Shown piece after piece: positions 6,997 through 17,763 of a DNA stretch of 48,661 bases. Numbering within the stretch: the first letter of the stretch is position 1; every line of letters begins with the position of its first letter. This DNA is from Acidobacteriota bacterium. Lineage in GTDB: Bacteria; Acidobacteriota; Thermoanaerobaculia; Multivoradales; JBCCEF01. The DNA lies in NCBI GenBank assembly GCA_039028635.1, contig JBCCHV010000052.1, forward strand, positions 1 through 48,661, given 5' to 3'. The notes beneath the pieces were generated by a model, which saw only the letters and a list, made by a program, of their open reading frames with translations, was not told the DNA's origin and did no database searches. Position numbers and translations under genes: made by a program.

Positions 6997-8967
6997 TCAG
7001 GCGGAGTGGATGTGGCCCTCTTCGATGCGGTAGATGCCGACCGGCACTTGTGCCCAACGCGGCTCGTCGCGCAGATCCGCGACCAGATCGCAGACCTCCG
7101 GTTGACAGGAGAAGAAGATCACCTGGCCGTGACGGGCGAGCTCGAGGGCGACGGACATTACGGCCCGCCGACGCTGGGGATCGAAGCGCACGTGGATGTC
7201 GTCCAGGATGATCGGAAGGGGGTCGCTCTTGCGCGCCAGCTCGCGGGCCAGGCCGAGGCGCAGGGCGAGATAGACCTGGTCCGCCAGGCCGCTACTCCAG
7301 GTGCCTTCGCCCTTGCGGCGTAGGCCCACTTCTTCGAGCTCGAGGGCGCCGGAACCGTCGTCCGTCGACACCAGGCGATAGCGCCCGCCGGTCATCAGCG
7401 CGAGCAGGTCCGCCGCGCGCTGTAGCACCCGCGGCCGGCGCTCCCGTTCCCAGGCCGAGGCGGCGTCGCCGAGGAGCGATTGGGTGAGGGCCAAGCGCGC
7501 CCAGTCCCGGACGCCGCGGTGGCGCCGCTCGACCAGCGCCTGGTGGGCCATCCGGAGCCGTCCCGGCCCGTCGTCGCCGGCCAGCTTCTCGAGCCTCTCG
7601 CGCAGTGCGCCGATGCGGCGTTCGCCCTGTTGAATCTCCTCCTCGAGGCCGTGGAGCTCGACCACCAGGGCGTCCTCCGACTCGAGGGGATCCCCCTGAT
7701 CGAGGGCGCGTTCGAAGCTCGGCTGCTGGGCCTCGTCGCCGACCAGGGCGGCGAGCTCGAGGCGAGCGCTGTGCTCTTCGTCCCGGGCCCGCTTCCAGAG
7801 CTCGTGCTGCCGGGACCGTTCGAGCAGCAGTTGGCGGTTTCCGCCGGCTTCCTCGAGCAGGGCGGTGAGCTCGGCGCGGCGGGCCTCGAGGCGGTAGTCG
7901 AGGAAGTGGTCGAGGGACTCGTCCCCGGCGGGTCTTCGCGGTCGCGCCAGGATCCACACCAGCAAGGCGCCGAGAACGGCGACGGCGAGGGCGCCGGTGG
8001 GCTCGCCCTGGGAGACCAGGAAGGCGGCTCCGGCACCGACGGCGAGCAGTCCGAAGATCAGGCTCGGCACCGACAGGGCGGTGCCGCGCTGGCTGGAGGC
8101 CTGCTCGGCGGTGGCCTCGAGGGAAGCGATCTCCTCCTCGAGATCGGCCAGGCGGCGCTCGCCATCGGCCGGGAAGTCGGCGGCGACGGCGTTCTCTTGC
8201 AGCGCCTGGCGGGCTTGCTGCAAGCGCTTCCAGGGGCTGCGAGCCCGCACCATGCGCTCCACCCGCTCGCGCTTGCTCTGGCAGCGGTGACGGGCCTTCT
8301 GCAGCTCCGTGAGGTTTTCTTCGAGCTGGCGCAGCTCGCCCTGGCAGCGGCGATACTCGGCGGCCCGCTGGCGACCTTCGGCGAGCGGTTCCTCGAGGTG
8401 CTCGAGGCGCTCTTCGAGACGGTCCAGAAGCCGGTTGCCAGGGCGCTGGCCGACGATTTCCGCCATCCGCCGGTCGAGCTCTTCGAGGGCTCCGGGCAAG
8501 GCGTCGGCGCCGGCCCCCATGCCGCGTGCGAAGAGCCGGTCGCGGGTCGCCCGATCGGTCAGGATGTCGAGCCCTTGGAGGTCTTCGAGGCCGACCGCGA
8601 AGAGGCGTTCGTAGCTCCGTCGGTCCATCCCCCAAAGCCCTTCCGGGGTCAGGGACTCGTCGCGCGCGGCGGTCGGCAGGGCTTCATCGACGATGCGGTG
8701 GGTGCGGCCTTCGAGATGCAGGGTGAGGACCCGTCCGGCGTCGGTCACCACCCGCAGCCGACCGCCGTGATTGCCCCCGGCCAGCGGCGGATAGCTGTTG
8801 CCCCGGCGCCGGCCGACTCCGAAGAGGGTCGAGCGCAGGAACTCCATCAGGGTCGTCTTGCCGGACTCGTTGGGTCCGTAGAACAGCGCCAGCCCTTTCG
8901 GCACGGCGCGCAATCCCTGGTCGTGAAAGACCCCGAAGCCGTCGATGTGAAAGCTGTCGATATGCAC
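6997..8967 (-). CDS. AAA ATPase with coiled coil, YhaN/SbcC-like
   Basis: A 656-aa SMC/Rad50-class ATPase. Walker A GPNESGKT lies at residues 31-38. Long charged coiled-coil segments follow, then a pair of hydrophobic helices (about 280-330), then a C-terminal ABC signature (SSGLADQVYLALRLGLA) and Walker B IILDDIHVRFD. The two membrane-like helices inside the coiled coil are a YhaN hallmark. I chose GTG at 8967 because the protein then begins HIDSFHIDGFG, as family members do. GAGG lies 9 bases upstream, overlapping the stop of the nuclease gene. An upstream ATG (9000) overlapping that gene is the alternative. Partner of the nuclease at 8978-10285. Confidence 0.85.
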   Translation of the reverse strand: MHIDSFHIDGFGVFHDQGLRAVPKGLALFYGPNESGKTTLMEFLRSTLFGVGRRRGNSYPPLAGGNHGGRLRVVTDAGRVLTLHLEGRTHRIVDEALPTAARDESLTPEGLWGMDRRSYERLFAVGLEDLQGLDILTDRATRDRLFARGMGAGADALPGALEELDRRMAEIVGQRPGNRLLDRLEERLEHLEEPLAEGRQRAAEYRRCQGELRQLEENLTELQKARHRCQSKRERVERMVRARSPWKRLQQARQALQENAVAADFPADGERRLADLEEEIASLEATAEQASSQRGTALSVPSLIFGLLAVGAGAAFLVSQGEPTGALAVAVLGALLVWILARPRRPAGDESLDHFLDYRLEARRAELTALLEEAGGNRQLLLERSRQHELWKRARDEEHSARLELAALVGDEAQQPSFERALDQGDPLESEDALVVELHGLEEEIQQGERRIGALRERLEKLAGDDGPGRLRMAHQALVERRHRGVRDWARLALTQSLLGDAASAWERERRPRVLQRAADLLALMTGGRYRLVSTDDGSGALELEEVGLRRKGEGTWSSGLADQVYLALRLGLARELARKSDPLPIILDDIHVRFDPQRRRAVMSVALELARHGQVIFFSCQPEVCDLVADLRDEPRWAQVPVGIYRIEEGHIHSA

Positions 8968-8977
8968 CGGCGGGGCC

Positions 8978-10285
8978 TCAGGTGGGAGTTTCGCCGCCAT
9001 CGGCGAGCAGGTCGAGGCCGAGGGCTTCGGCTTCGTCGATGAGGGCGAGGAGCTCATGGTCCTCCATCGTCCGCACGATCGCCGCCAGGCGAGCGAACTC
9101 GCCGCGTCGGCCAAGGCGCTGCCGAATCTCTTCGGCTGGCGCCGTCTGCTCGCGCAGGCGGTCGGTGGCGCGGAGGAAATCACCCAGGGAGGACTCTTGC
9201 CGTCGCAGTTCGGCGGCGTCGAGGGCCGGCCGCGAGGCGATGCGCACGGATTCGATCCACACCTGGTCGTCGCGGTCCTTCTCACCGCGGCGCAGCGGTT
9301 GGGCCAGGTCGCGCTCGGCATCGATCTGCTGCAGAAGCTTGTGCAGGGGACCGCGACCGATCAGCTCGAGCCGGAGGACCGTCGGCCGCGGCCGCCCGTC
9401 CGGCTCGCGGGAACGCTCCCGTTCGCCGGCGATGACCTGATGGATCTTGTCGAGTAGCCGTTCGAGGTCGGGCACCTCGGCGATGTCGAGCAGAGCCCGG
9501 GACCAGCGGACGACGTCCGTGGCGACGAAGCGCGGGTGGGTCCGGTAGCCACCCTCTTCGAGGGCTTCGACATCGACCAGGAAGCAGCCGTGGGGTCCGA
9601 TCTCGCGCGGGTGCCGGCCTTGGGGTGTGCCGGCGTAGACCACCGTCGGATGTTCGTCGCCGAGCACCCGTGGGGCGTGGGAGTGGCCGAGGGCCCAGTA
9701 GTCGACGCCGGAGCGCTCGAGGTCGGTGAAGGAGCACGGTGCGTAGGGTGACGCCGTCTGCCCTTCGACCACCTCGCAGTGGAGCACGCCGATGGAGAAG
9801 GTGTCACCGCTGGCGGCGAAGCGCTGCGCCAGGTTCTCCTCGACCACCCGTTGGGCGTAGCTGATGCCGTAGACCGCGGCGAGGTCTTCGCCGCGTCGCC
9901 GCACCAGCACGCGCTCGATGCGATCACCGCCAAAGCGGTGGGCTCCCGGTGGCAGGGCGAGGCCGGCGTCCCAGCCGGACAGGGGGTCGTGGTTGCCGTG
10001 CGCCACGAAGCAGCGGATGCCCTCGTCGGTCACCCGCTCGAGGCCGGCGCGAAATCGCAGCTGCGCCGCCAGGCTGCTGCTCGCCGAGTCGTAGACGTCG
10101 CCGGCGACGATCAAGAAGTCGGCTTCTTCCCGAATCGCCAGGTCGACCACCCGCTCGAAGGCCTGGAAGGTCGAGGCGCGCAGGGTCTCGGCGATCTCCG
10201 GATCGACCGTGGCGAGCCCTTCGAAGGGGCTGTCGAGATGCAGATCCGCACAGTGGACGAAGCGCAGGATTCGGCGGGAAGACAT
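8978..10285 (-). CDS. Metallophosphoesterase DNA repair exonuclease, YhaO/SbcD-like
   Basis: A 435-aa calcineurin-like nuclease of the SbcD/Mre11 family. All metal-binding motifs are visible: ADLHLDSP (near the N terminus), VAGDVYD, AHGNHDP, LHCEV and GHSHAP. The C-terminal part is the capping region. The start ATG at 10285 gives MSSRRILRFVHCADLHLDSP; further upstream codons are in frame but without family similarity. It precedes the ATPase gene with a 10-base gap, and the pair should form a DNA end-processing complex, possibly membrane-attached through the ATPase. Confidence 0.9.
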   Translation of the reverse strand: MSSRRILRFVHCADLHLDSPFEGLATVDPEIAETLRASTFQAFERVVDLAIREEADFLIVAGDVYDSASSSLAAQLRFRAGLERVTDEGIRCFVAHGNHDPLSGWDAGLALPPGAHRFGGDRIERVLVRRRGEDLAAVYGISYAQRVVEENLAQRFAASGDTFSIGVLHCEVVEGQTASPYAPCSFTDLERSGVDYWALGHSHAPRVLGDEHPTVVYAGTPQGRHPREIGPHGCFLVDVEALEEGGYRTHPRFVATDVVRWSRALLDIAEVPDLERLLDKIHQVIAGERERSREPDGRPRPTVLRLELIGRGPLHKLLQQIDAERDLAQPLRRGEKDRDDQVWIESVRIASRPALDAAELRRQESSLGDFLRATDRLREQTAPAEEIRQRLGRRGEFARLAAIVRTMEDHELLALIDEAEALGLDLLADGGETPT

Positions 10286-10516
10286 GCCAGTCGGGCTCTT
10301 TTTTCGATGGATGGATCGATCGATGCGCATGGTAAGGGTTGAGAGGGGGGATTGACAAGCGATGCCCGGCCGACGACTCGACCGAAGACGAGGAAAACGG
10401 CCTTTCCGCGCGTTCAATTCTCGGCGGGTCCTCGCCGGTGCTGGGGTACGATGGGCGCCATCGAATCCACCCTCGAAATCGCCGCGCCGGCGTGGTCGTA
10501 GACGCCCTGCTCAGAG

Positions 10517-11200
10517 ATGAAAGACGAAACCGTTCTCGGCATCGACAACATTGCCCTCGAGCTGCCCATCGCGGGCCTCGGCAGTCGGTCCCTCGCCGTC
10601 ACCATCGACTACTTCCTGATGACGGTGATCAATGTGGCGCTGATCTTCTTGCTGATCTTCGTCGGCGACGAGCTCTTCGATGGTGGTTGGATCGTGGCGC
10701 TGATGGCGCTGGTCGGATTCTTGGTCCATTGGGGCTACTTTGCGGTCAGCGAGATCGTCTTCGGCGGTCAGACCCTCGGCAAGAAGGCCTTGCGCCTGCG
10801 GGTGGTGACCCGCCAGGGTGGGCGACCCGGAATCTGGGCACTGTTGATTCGCAACTTCATCCGGGTCGTCGACCTGATCGTCGGAGTGCCTCTGATCGCC
10901 TTCGATCCCTTGGCCCGGCGCCTCGGCGACCGCCTCGGTGGAACCTTGGTGGTGCACGGCCGGGAGCCCGGCCACGAGGTCGTCCTCGGCCGCACGCCGG
11001 CGACCTGGGGTAGCCGTGAGGTGGCCCTCGCCGAGTCCTTTCTGCGGCGCAGCGACGAGCTCGACCGGGCGCAGTCGATTCTCCTCGCTCGGCGCCTGCT
11101 ACGGCTGGTCGAGCGGGACGAGCCGGAGCTGCTCGCCGGCGCCAACCTCGAGGATCCCTTGGAGGCCTTGCGGCAGGCCCTCGACGTCCGCGAGCGATGA
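10517..11200 (+). CDS. RDD family membrane protein
   Basis: A 227-aa protein with the RDD domain in residues 15-155: membrane helices VALIFLLIFVGD and WIVALMALVGFLVHWGYF, the LGKKALRLRVV segment and the late DPLARRLGDRLGGT motif. The C-terminal 70 residues are charged and probably cytoplasmic. It opens a seven-gene plus-strand operon in which nearly every junction overlaps by 4 bases. RDD proteins are of uncertain function, some proposed as ion transporters. In this setting it recurs beside SpoIIM-like and MoxR genes. Confidence 0.85.
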   Translation: MKDETVLGIDNIALELPIAGLGSRSLAVTIDYFLMTVINVALIFLLIFVGDELFDGGWIVALMALVGFLVHWGYFAVSEIVFGGQTLGKKALRLRVVTRQGGRPGIWALLIRNFIRVVDLIVGVPLIAFDPLARRLGDRLGGTLVVHGREPGHEVVLGRTPATWGSREVALAESFLRRSDELDRAQSILLARRLLRLVERDEPELLAGANLEDPLEALRQALDVRER

Positions 11201-12165
11201 ACGGCTATCAGCGCTTCGTCGCCGGCCGAGAGCCGGTTTGGGATGCCTTCGAGCAGTCCCTCGAGAAGGCCGGGCCGAAGCTGCGCCGTGTCGGCTACGA
11301 GGACCTCGAGCAACTGTCCTTTCGCTACCGGCAGATTCTTCACGATCATGCCTTGGCGGCGCAGCGCTTTCCCGAAACCGGCGCCGCTCGCCGCCTGCGC
11401 CGCCTAGCCCTCGAGGGAACGCGCCGTCTCGCCGGCGAGAACCGGGGGCGGCGGCGGGGCCTCGGGCATTTCTTCGCGCAGCGCTTCCCGCGCGCCTTCC
11501 GCGCCCAGGCCGGGACGACGGCGGTGGCGGTGATCATCTTCCTCGGGGCGGTCGCCCTCGGGCTGATCGCGGCGGCGGCGCGGCCGGAGCTGGGGGTCGC
11601 CTTCGTCGGCGAAGAGGCGCGCCAGGGGCTGGCCGAGGGCGAGCTCTGGACCGAAGCCCTCGGCACCACCGTGCCGTCGTCGACGGCGTCATCGGAGATC
11701 GCCACCAACAACATGTCGGTCGCGATGACGGCCTGGGCCGGCGGTGCCCTGGCAGGCCTCCTCAGCCTCTACATCCTGCTCCTCAACGGCGTCATGCTCG
11801 GCGCTGTGCTGAGCCTCACGATGCACTACGCCATGGCGGGGCAGCTGTTCGAGTTCATCGCCGCCCACGGTCCCCTGGAGCTGACCCTGATCGTGGTCTC
11901 GGCGGCGGCCGGTCTGACCCTCGGGAAGGCTCTGGTGGCGGCCGATGATCGTCCGCGCGGCGTGGCTCTGGCCGATGCCGCTCGCAGCTCGCTGACGGTC
12001 ATGCTCGGCTGTCTGCCCTGGTTGCTGGTGCTGGGGGTGGTCGAAGGCTACATCTCGCCCGCTCCGGGAGTGCCGGCGGTGGTCAAGACGGCCGTCGGCC
12101 TTTCCCTGCAAGGAATCTTTCTGATACTCGCCTGGAACCCCTGGCTGAAGGAGGCTGACTCTTGA
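11197..12165 (+). CDS. Stage II sporulation protein M-like membrane protein
   Basis: A 322-aa integral membrane protein of the SpoIIM/DUF95 family. It has a basic cytoplasmic N terminus of about 105 residues and about five membrane segments, including VIIFLGAVALGLIAAAA and LAGLLSLYILLLNGVMLGAVL, with the family NNMSVA motif around residue 170. It overlaps the RDD gene by ATGA. In non-sporulating bacteria this family is found in MoxR/DUF58 clusters and its role is not established. Confidence 0.85.
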   Translation: MNGYQRFVAGREPVWDAFEQSLEKAGPKLRRVGYEDLEQLSFRYRQILHDHALAAQRFPETGAARRLRRLALEGTRRLAGENRGRRRGLGHFFAQRFPRAFRAQAGTTAVAVIIFLGAVALGLIAAAARPELGVAFVGEEARQGLAEGELWTEALGTTVPSSTASSEIATNNMSVAMTAWAGGALAGLLSLYILLLNGVMLGAVLSLTMHYAMAGQLFEFIAAHGPLELTLIVVSAAAGLTLGKALVAADDRPRGVALADAARSSLTVMLGCLPWLLVLGVVEGYISPAPGVPAVVKTAVGLSLQGIFLILAWNPWLKEADS

Positions 12166-13211
12166 CGACGGCTCGCATTCTTCCGTTCCGCATGCTCCTC
12201 GATGAGGGCATGAAGCTCACCCGCAGCCGCCTCCGGCAGCTCTACCTGCCCTTTGCGTTGCCGATGGTGGGGATTTCGGTGCTCACCGTCCTGGCCCAGC
12301 TCGGCATGATGCAGCGCTTCTCGGTCGGTGACATGGCCGGCGGCGCCGTCATCATCTTCGCCATGCTGCTGGTGGCGATGTTGAGCTACCTGGTCTATGT
12401 GGCGGTGGCGGTCACGGCTCTCGATGTGGTTGCGGACCGGGCGGTCGACTTCCGACGAGCCTATCTCTTCGCCCTCAGGCCGAGAGCCTTCGGGACTCTG
12501 CTGCTGATCGGCATCCTGGTCTTCTTCGCCTTCTTGGCCTGTCTGGTTCCGGCTTTCTACGTGATTCCTCTGCTCAGCTTCTGCCTCCCGGCGATGGTCG
12601 AGGAAGGGCGCTATGGGAGCCGCGCCATCGAGCGCAGCGTCGAGCTCGCCGGTCTGAATCCGCTGGACAACTTCCCCCACAACCCCCTGATGCGGGCCTT
12701 CGCCCTGGTGGTGGTCGGCATGGTGCTGTCGTGGGCGATCTCGTTTCTCATCCAGTTGCCGTTCGAGATCTTGCGCCAGGTACTGATCTTGCGCGATATC
12801 GGCGTTGGTGAAGATCCCTTCGCGATCCAGGCGTCGCCGGTGTCGCTCTCGCTGCAGCTCGCCGGCTCGGTGCTCGGAGTCCTGGCCTCGACGGTGCTCT
12901 CCCTCTACATCAGCCATTGCTCGGCGCTGCTCTACCACGACACCGTGCGGCGTCGCGAAGGGGGAGACCTCGAAGCCGCCCTCGGTGAGCTCGACCGCAT
13001 GGCACCGGGCAGCGGCGACGTCGCCACGGCGCCCGCGGCGGTGAATCCCGGCGTGGTAGCCGGCGGTGGCGGTGCTCCGGCCGCGCCACCGGCGCTGGAT
13101 GCCGAGACGGCGGTGGAAGGAAGCGCTGCCGGCCCGGCAGAGGGGGGCGCCGCGGAGGAGGATGGCGCGGCCCAGGATCCCTTGCCGCGGGATGAGGATC
13201 CCATCCGTTGA
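12162..13211 (+). CDS. Multi-pass membrane protein of unknown function
   Basis: A 349-aa protein with about six membrane helices in residues 20-265 and a cytoplasmic low-complexity tail rich in Ala, Gly, Pro and acidic residues. The start is TTG at 12162: an AAGGAGG element at 12148-12154 with optimal spacing decides it, and the codon overlaps the SpoIIM-like stop. It resembles membrane proteins seen between spoIIM and DUF4129 genes in similar clusters, but I cannot name a family. Confidence 0.75.
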   Translation: MTTARILPFRMLLDEGMKLTRSRLRQLYLPFALPMVGISVLTVLAQLGMMQRFSVGDMAGGAVIIFAMLLVAMLSYLVYVAVAVTALDVVADRAVDFRRAYLFALRPRAFGTLLLIGILVFFAFLACLVPAFYVIPLLSFCLPAMVEEGRYGSRAIERSVELAGLNPLDNFPHNPLMRAFALVVVGMVLSWAISFLIQLPFEILRQVLILRDIGVGEDPFAIQASPVSLSLQLAGSVLGVLASTVLSLYISHCSALLYHDTVRRREGGDLEAALGELDRMAPGSGDVATAPAAVNPGVVAGGGGAPAAPPALDAETAVEGSAAGPAEGGAAEEDGAAQDPLPRDEDPIR

Positions 13212-13993
13212 GGCGCCGTTGGCTCGTTCTCGCGCTGGTCGCGGGCCTGGTCGGTGGTGAAGGCTTCGCCAGCGCGGCCGGCGAGCCGGCCGCTGCGCCC
13301 CGCAGTGCCGACGGTGGTGCCGACCAGACGGAGCAGGAGCCTCCAGAGTCCGAAGCCCCGGCCGGAGACGAAGCGGAGCTCTCGGAGTACGAGCCGGTCG
13401 ATCTCGCCGCGGTAGCGGCCGATCGTGAGGGTCTCGAGGGCATCTATCGCCAACAGAAGATCGTCGCCCGAGCCGAGGAGCCCGGTGCCGCCGATTACCT
13501 GTCCTACGCCATCAAGACCTGGTTCGAGACCCTGACCCGACGGGTGGTCTTGCCCAGCCTGGCTCCGAAGACGGTCCTGGTGTTGATCGCCTCGGTGGTG
13601 ATCGCCTCGGCGCTGACCGTTTTCGCCTGGTTCCTCCTGGCGCTGGTCGGCCAGCGCCGCCCGCGGCGGCGCGCGACCTTGGCCGGCCCGCTGGTCGGCG
13701 AGCCGGCCGACGGGCCCCTCGATGCCACCGCCTGGTGGCGGATTTTCGGTCAGCGGCTGCGGTCTGGCGATGCCGACGCTGCCCTCGAAGCGCTGTGGTG
13801 GTGGCTAGCCCGCTCGCTGGCGGGCTCCGAGGCCGATCCGAGCTGGACCGGGCGTGAGCTCCTGAGGCGTGCCGAGCGCCTCGATCTCAGGGATTCCGTG
13901 GGGCGCCTCGATCGCCTGCGCTACGGTCCGGAGGGCGCCGCCCTCGGCGAGGTCGAGCGCCTCGCCAGCCGCCTGGAGGCAAGCCTCTCGTGA
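13208..13993 (+). CDS. DUF4129 domain protein
   Basis: A 261-aa protein. A signal-peptide-like N terminus (WLVLALVAGLVGGEGFASAA) leads into an acidic extracytoplasmic segment (residues 25-100). One membrane helix follows at about 115-145 (VLVLIASVVIASALTVFAWF), then a C-terminal cytoplasmic DUF4129 domain (SGDADAALEALWWWLARSL, SWTGRELLRRA). The start TTG at 13208 overlaps the previous stop. DUF4129 proteins co-occur with MoxR and DUF58 proteins; biochemical role unknown. Confidence 0.8.
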   Translation: MRRRWLVLALVAGLVGGEGFASAAGEPAAAPRSADGGADQTEQEPPESEAPAGDEAELSEYEPVDLAAVAADREGLEGIYRQQKIVARAEEPGAADYLSYAIKTWFETLTRRVVLPSLAPKTVLVLIASVVIASALTVFAWFLLALVGQRRPRRRATLAGPLVGEPADGPLDATAWWRIFGQRLRSGDADAALEALWWWLARSLAGSEADPSWTGRELLRRAERLDLRDSVGRLDRLRYGPEGAALGEVERLASRLEASLS

Positions 13994-15061
13994 AACGGCT
14001 GCTGATCGTCGGCTCGGTGCTGCTGGTGGTGATGGTGCTGGCGGTGCTGCTGGCCGACCACAGTCCGCCGGCGAGCTCCCTGTCGAAACGCGCCGGTGGG
14101 TTGCTGGCGGCGCGGCAGCTGGTGGAGCTTCAGGGGGTGGCGACGGAAACCCTCGATCGCGATCCCGAAACCCTCGAAGAGGAGCTTTCCGGGACCTTGG
14201 TTTCGATTTTCCCGTGGCGCCTTTTTTCGCTGCGCTCGGAGGAGCGCGGGGAGTTCCTGCGGCGCTGGCGCGGCACCGCGATCCTGCTCTATTCGGGCAA
14301 TCTGAACGACGACGAGGACACCACCTTCGGGTCCTTCGACATGCCCCTCGCCGCGGTGCGCGACGATCCCCCGGTGGCGCCGGCGGAGTGGTTTCGCTAT
14401 ACCCGCGAAATCTGGACCGTCGAGGCCGAGGCCGAGGGCTTCGAGCCGCTGGTCATGCCGGCCGTCACCTGGGTTCCGCTGGCGCCGGCGGGGTCGCGGG
14501 TGCTCTACCGCGCTCCCGGCGGTGAGCCGCTGGTGTTTGCCGTCGATCGCGGCGTCTCGCGCTTTTGGGTGATGCCGTTGCGGGCGGTGGTCAACTCGTC
14601 TCTGCGCCAGGGAGGCAACGCCGATCTGTTGGCTTCGTTGGCCGCCGAGGTGCCGTCGCCGTGGATTTTCGACGAGCACGCTCTCGGCGTGCGGGGAGCC
14701 GACGTTGGCGAGGACAACCCCGTCGGGCGGAGGGTCTTTTCCTTGCTCGGCCTGCACCTGCTGGTGCTCTACGGGGTGAGCGCCTGGGCCCTTGGTCGGC
14801 GATTCGGAACGCCGTGGCGGGAAGCGCCGGTGCTGGTCGGTTCGACGGCGATCTTCTTGCGCGGCCTGGGAGCGCTGCATCGACGGGCCGGCCACCATCG
14901 CGAAGTCGCCGAAGCCCTGGTGGCGCGCTCCGAAGAGCTCGACAGCCGCCTGCGCCTGGCCTCGTCCTGGCGCCGCGAGGCCGCCCGGGTGACGGCGAAG
15001 GGTTTCCTGGAGTGGGCGAGAAAACTGGCGGTACGACGCCGCTTGGGAGGAGTCGATAGTG

Positions 15062-15069
<8 letters not shown>
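13990..15069 (+). CDS. DUF4350 domain membrane protein
   Basis: A 359-aa protein with an N-terminal membrane helix (LLIVGSVLLVVMVLAVLLA), an extracytoplasmic domain of the DUF4350 type (about 35-230), a second helix (VFSLLGLHLLVLYGVSAWAL) and a cytoplasmic helical tail. The start GTG at 13990 overlaps the DUF4129 stop by 4 bases. It fits the usual order DUF4129, DUF4350, MoxR, DUF58 in this type of cluster. Confidence 0.8.
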
Positions 15070-16006
<937 letters not shown>

Positions 16007-16059
16007 TGAGGGCGGGGTCGGCGCCGGCGCCGAGAATCCTGCTGAGAAGGCCGGGCTAG

Positions 16060-17358
16060 ATGCCTTCGACTCGCCTGTTGGCGGCCCTCGGGCTGGTCAC
16101 CTTGCTGCTGCCGGCGGGGCTGCTGCTGCCCTGGATGGTGCCGATGGCCTTCGCCGTCGATGCCCTTCTGCTGCTCGCCTTCGCGGTCGACTTGCGGCGC
16201 GCCGCGGGGGCCTCCCTGGAGGCGCGCCGGGAGTGGCCGCCGCTGCTGGTGCAGGACAGCCCGGCGGTGGTCGAAACGGCGGTCACCTCGCGGGCCAGCC
16301 GAGCCCTGCGGCTGCGCCTGCGGGAAGGCTTGTCGCCGGCCTTGGCGCCGGCGCCGCGGCGGCACGAGATGGAGCTACCGGCCGGTGGTCGTGGAGAGTG
16401 GTCGGTCGAGCTCTCGCCCAGCCGCCGCGGCGATCACGCGGTGGCGCCCTTGACGGTGCGTTGCCTCGGGCCGTGGGGGTTGGCCTGGTCGCAGCGCGAC
16501 CTGCTGCCGGTGGAGCGCCGGGCGGTCTTCCCGCAGGTTCGCTGGCAGGGCAAGGTCGGTCAGCTCCTGGTGCTCGCCCAGCGCCGCCAGCTCGGCACTC
16601 CCGATCGCCACCTACGGGGCGTCGGCAGCGAGCCCTACGGATTGCGCGAGTACCTCCCCGGGGATCCCCTCAACCGCATCCACTGGAAGGCGACGGCGCG
16701 TCATGGGCGGCTGGTGACGCGCGAGGAGACCTGGGAGCGCGGCGCGCGGCTGGTGGTCTTGATCGACGGTGCTCGGGCGATGGCTTCCCTCGACGGCGCG
16801 CGCAGCAAGCTCGATCATGCCCTGGCCGCGGCCCTCGCCCTGACGCGGGTGGCCGCCGCCCGCGGAGACCAGGTCACGGTGGTCGGGTTCTCCGATCGCG
16901 TCGAGCGTACGGTGCGCGTCGGGCGCAGCATGGCGGCGGCCTATCGCGCCCTCTACGACTTCGAGGCCCGGCTGGTGGAGCCGGCCTATGACCTGGCGGT
17001 GGAGGCGGCGATCGACGCTTCGCCGCGGCGGGCGACGGTTCTGTTGTTCACTTCGGTGGTCGACTTGGTAGCTGGCGAGGTCCTGCGGGATGCTCTTTTG
17101 AAGCTCGAGCGGCGCCATCGGCCGATGTTGATCAACCTTCAGGATGCCGAGCTCTCTCACCTCGCCCTCGACCCGCCGGTCGATGCCGACGCCGCCTATG
17201 CCCAGGCGTCGGCGCTCGAGATCCTGCTCGCCAACCGGCGCCTGACCCAGCGCATGCGCCGCGCCGGCGTGCGAGTGGTGCAACCGGTCGCCGATCGACT
17301 GGCTCTGGAGACTCTGGAGAGTTACCTCGAAATCTTCCGCGGTCGCGGTTCTCGCTGA
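16060..17358 (+). CDS. DUF58 domain protein, MoxR partner
   Basis: A 432-aa protein with two N-terminal membrane helices (about 5-45), a beta-rich segment, the DUF58 signature GVGSEPYGLREYLPGDPLNR followed by IHWKATAR (about 187-215), and a vWA-like C-terminal domain (VVLIDGARAM, VTVVGFSDRVERTVRVG). It ends the operon that begins at 10517. In the family DUF58 proteins are co-encoded with MoxR and proposed as its clients. Confidence 0.9.
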   Translation: MPSTRLLAALGLVTLLLPAGLLLPWMVPMAFAVDALLLLAFAVDLRRAAGASLEARREWPPLLVQDSPAVVETAVTSRASRALRLRLREGLSPALAPAPRRHEMELPAGGRGEWSVELSPSRRGDHAVAPLTVRCLGPWGLAWSQRDLLPVERRAVFPQVRWQGKVGQLLVLAQRRQLGTPDRHLRGVGSEPYGLREYLPGDPLNRIHWKATARHGRLVTREETWERGARLVVLIDGARAMASLDGARSKLDHALAAALALTRVAAARGDQVTVVGFSDRVERTVRVGRSMAAAYRALYDFEARLVEPAYDLAVEAAIDASPRRATVLLFTSVVDLVAGEVLRDALLKLERRHRPMLINLQDAELSHLALDPPVDADAAYAQASALEILLANRRLTQRMRRAGVRVVQPVADRLALETLESYLEIFRGRGSR

Positions 17359-17446
17359 CCGTTGGCTCCGAAGGTGATTCCGGGCTGCTCGCCGACGCTC
17401 TCGGCCCTTGGGGAGGATCAGGCGCCTGAGATCCCGTCAGCGCGCA

Positions 17447-17479
17447 AAGAAAAACCCCCGCTCTCTTCAGAGAGGGGGG
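17447..17479 (-). terminator. Rho-independent terminator downstream of the RHH gene
   Basis: A stem CCCCC-G-CTCTC / GAGAG-GGGGG with one bulged base and a TTCA loop (17455-17479). On the minus strand it is followed by TTTTTCTTT, the complement of 17446-17454. It lies about 70 bases past the stop of the minus-strand gene at 17548 and about 100 bases past the DUF58 stop, so it may serve both directions, although the U-run exists only for the minus strand. Confidence 0.75.
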
Positions 17480-17547
17480 ATTCTCGAGTCGCCGCGGCGC
17501 CCCTGGCCTTTCCCCACGGCAAGCCACCGGAAAGGTGGCGATGAGGG

Positions 17548-17757
17548 TCAGTCGTCGAGTCCGAGGGTTCCGCGCAAGGCCTGACGGATGATGTCGGCCT
17601 CGGTCCGGCGCTCGTTGAAGGCCTTCAGGCGGAGAGCCTCGGCTTCGTCCACCGGCAGCCAGAAATTCTTCCGAACCATCCCACTCTTGGTGAGAGTCGT
17701 GGTGCCTCCCCGCGGTCCGACCCTTTCGTCGAGCTGGTTTGTTGCATCACTGATCAT
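17548..17757 (-). CDS. Small ribbon-helix-helix type protein
   Basis: A 69-aa protein whose C-terminal 40 residues (VRKNFWLPVDEAEALRLKAF, then NERRTEADIIRQALRGTLG) fit a ribbon-helix-helix DNA-binding domain of Arc/CopG type. The N-terminal part is polar and Gly/Thr rich. ATG at 17757 is chosen because AGGAGG lies 7 bases upstream; a longer frame starts at 17799 without such a signal. RHH proteins are often antitoxins or autoregulators, but no toxin gene adjoins it, so it stands alone between two terminators. Confidence 0.7.
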   Translation of the reverse strand: MISDATNQLDERVGPRGGTTTLTKSGMVRKNFWLPVDEAEALRLKAFNERRTEADIIRQALRGTLGLDD

Positions 17758-17763
17758 GGCAGT

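Noticed and set aside
7480-9042. 520-codon plus-strand frame opposite the YhaN-like gene
   Set aside because: No family pattern; the minus strand carries clear Walker and ABC motifs.
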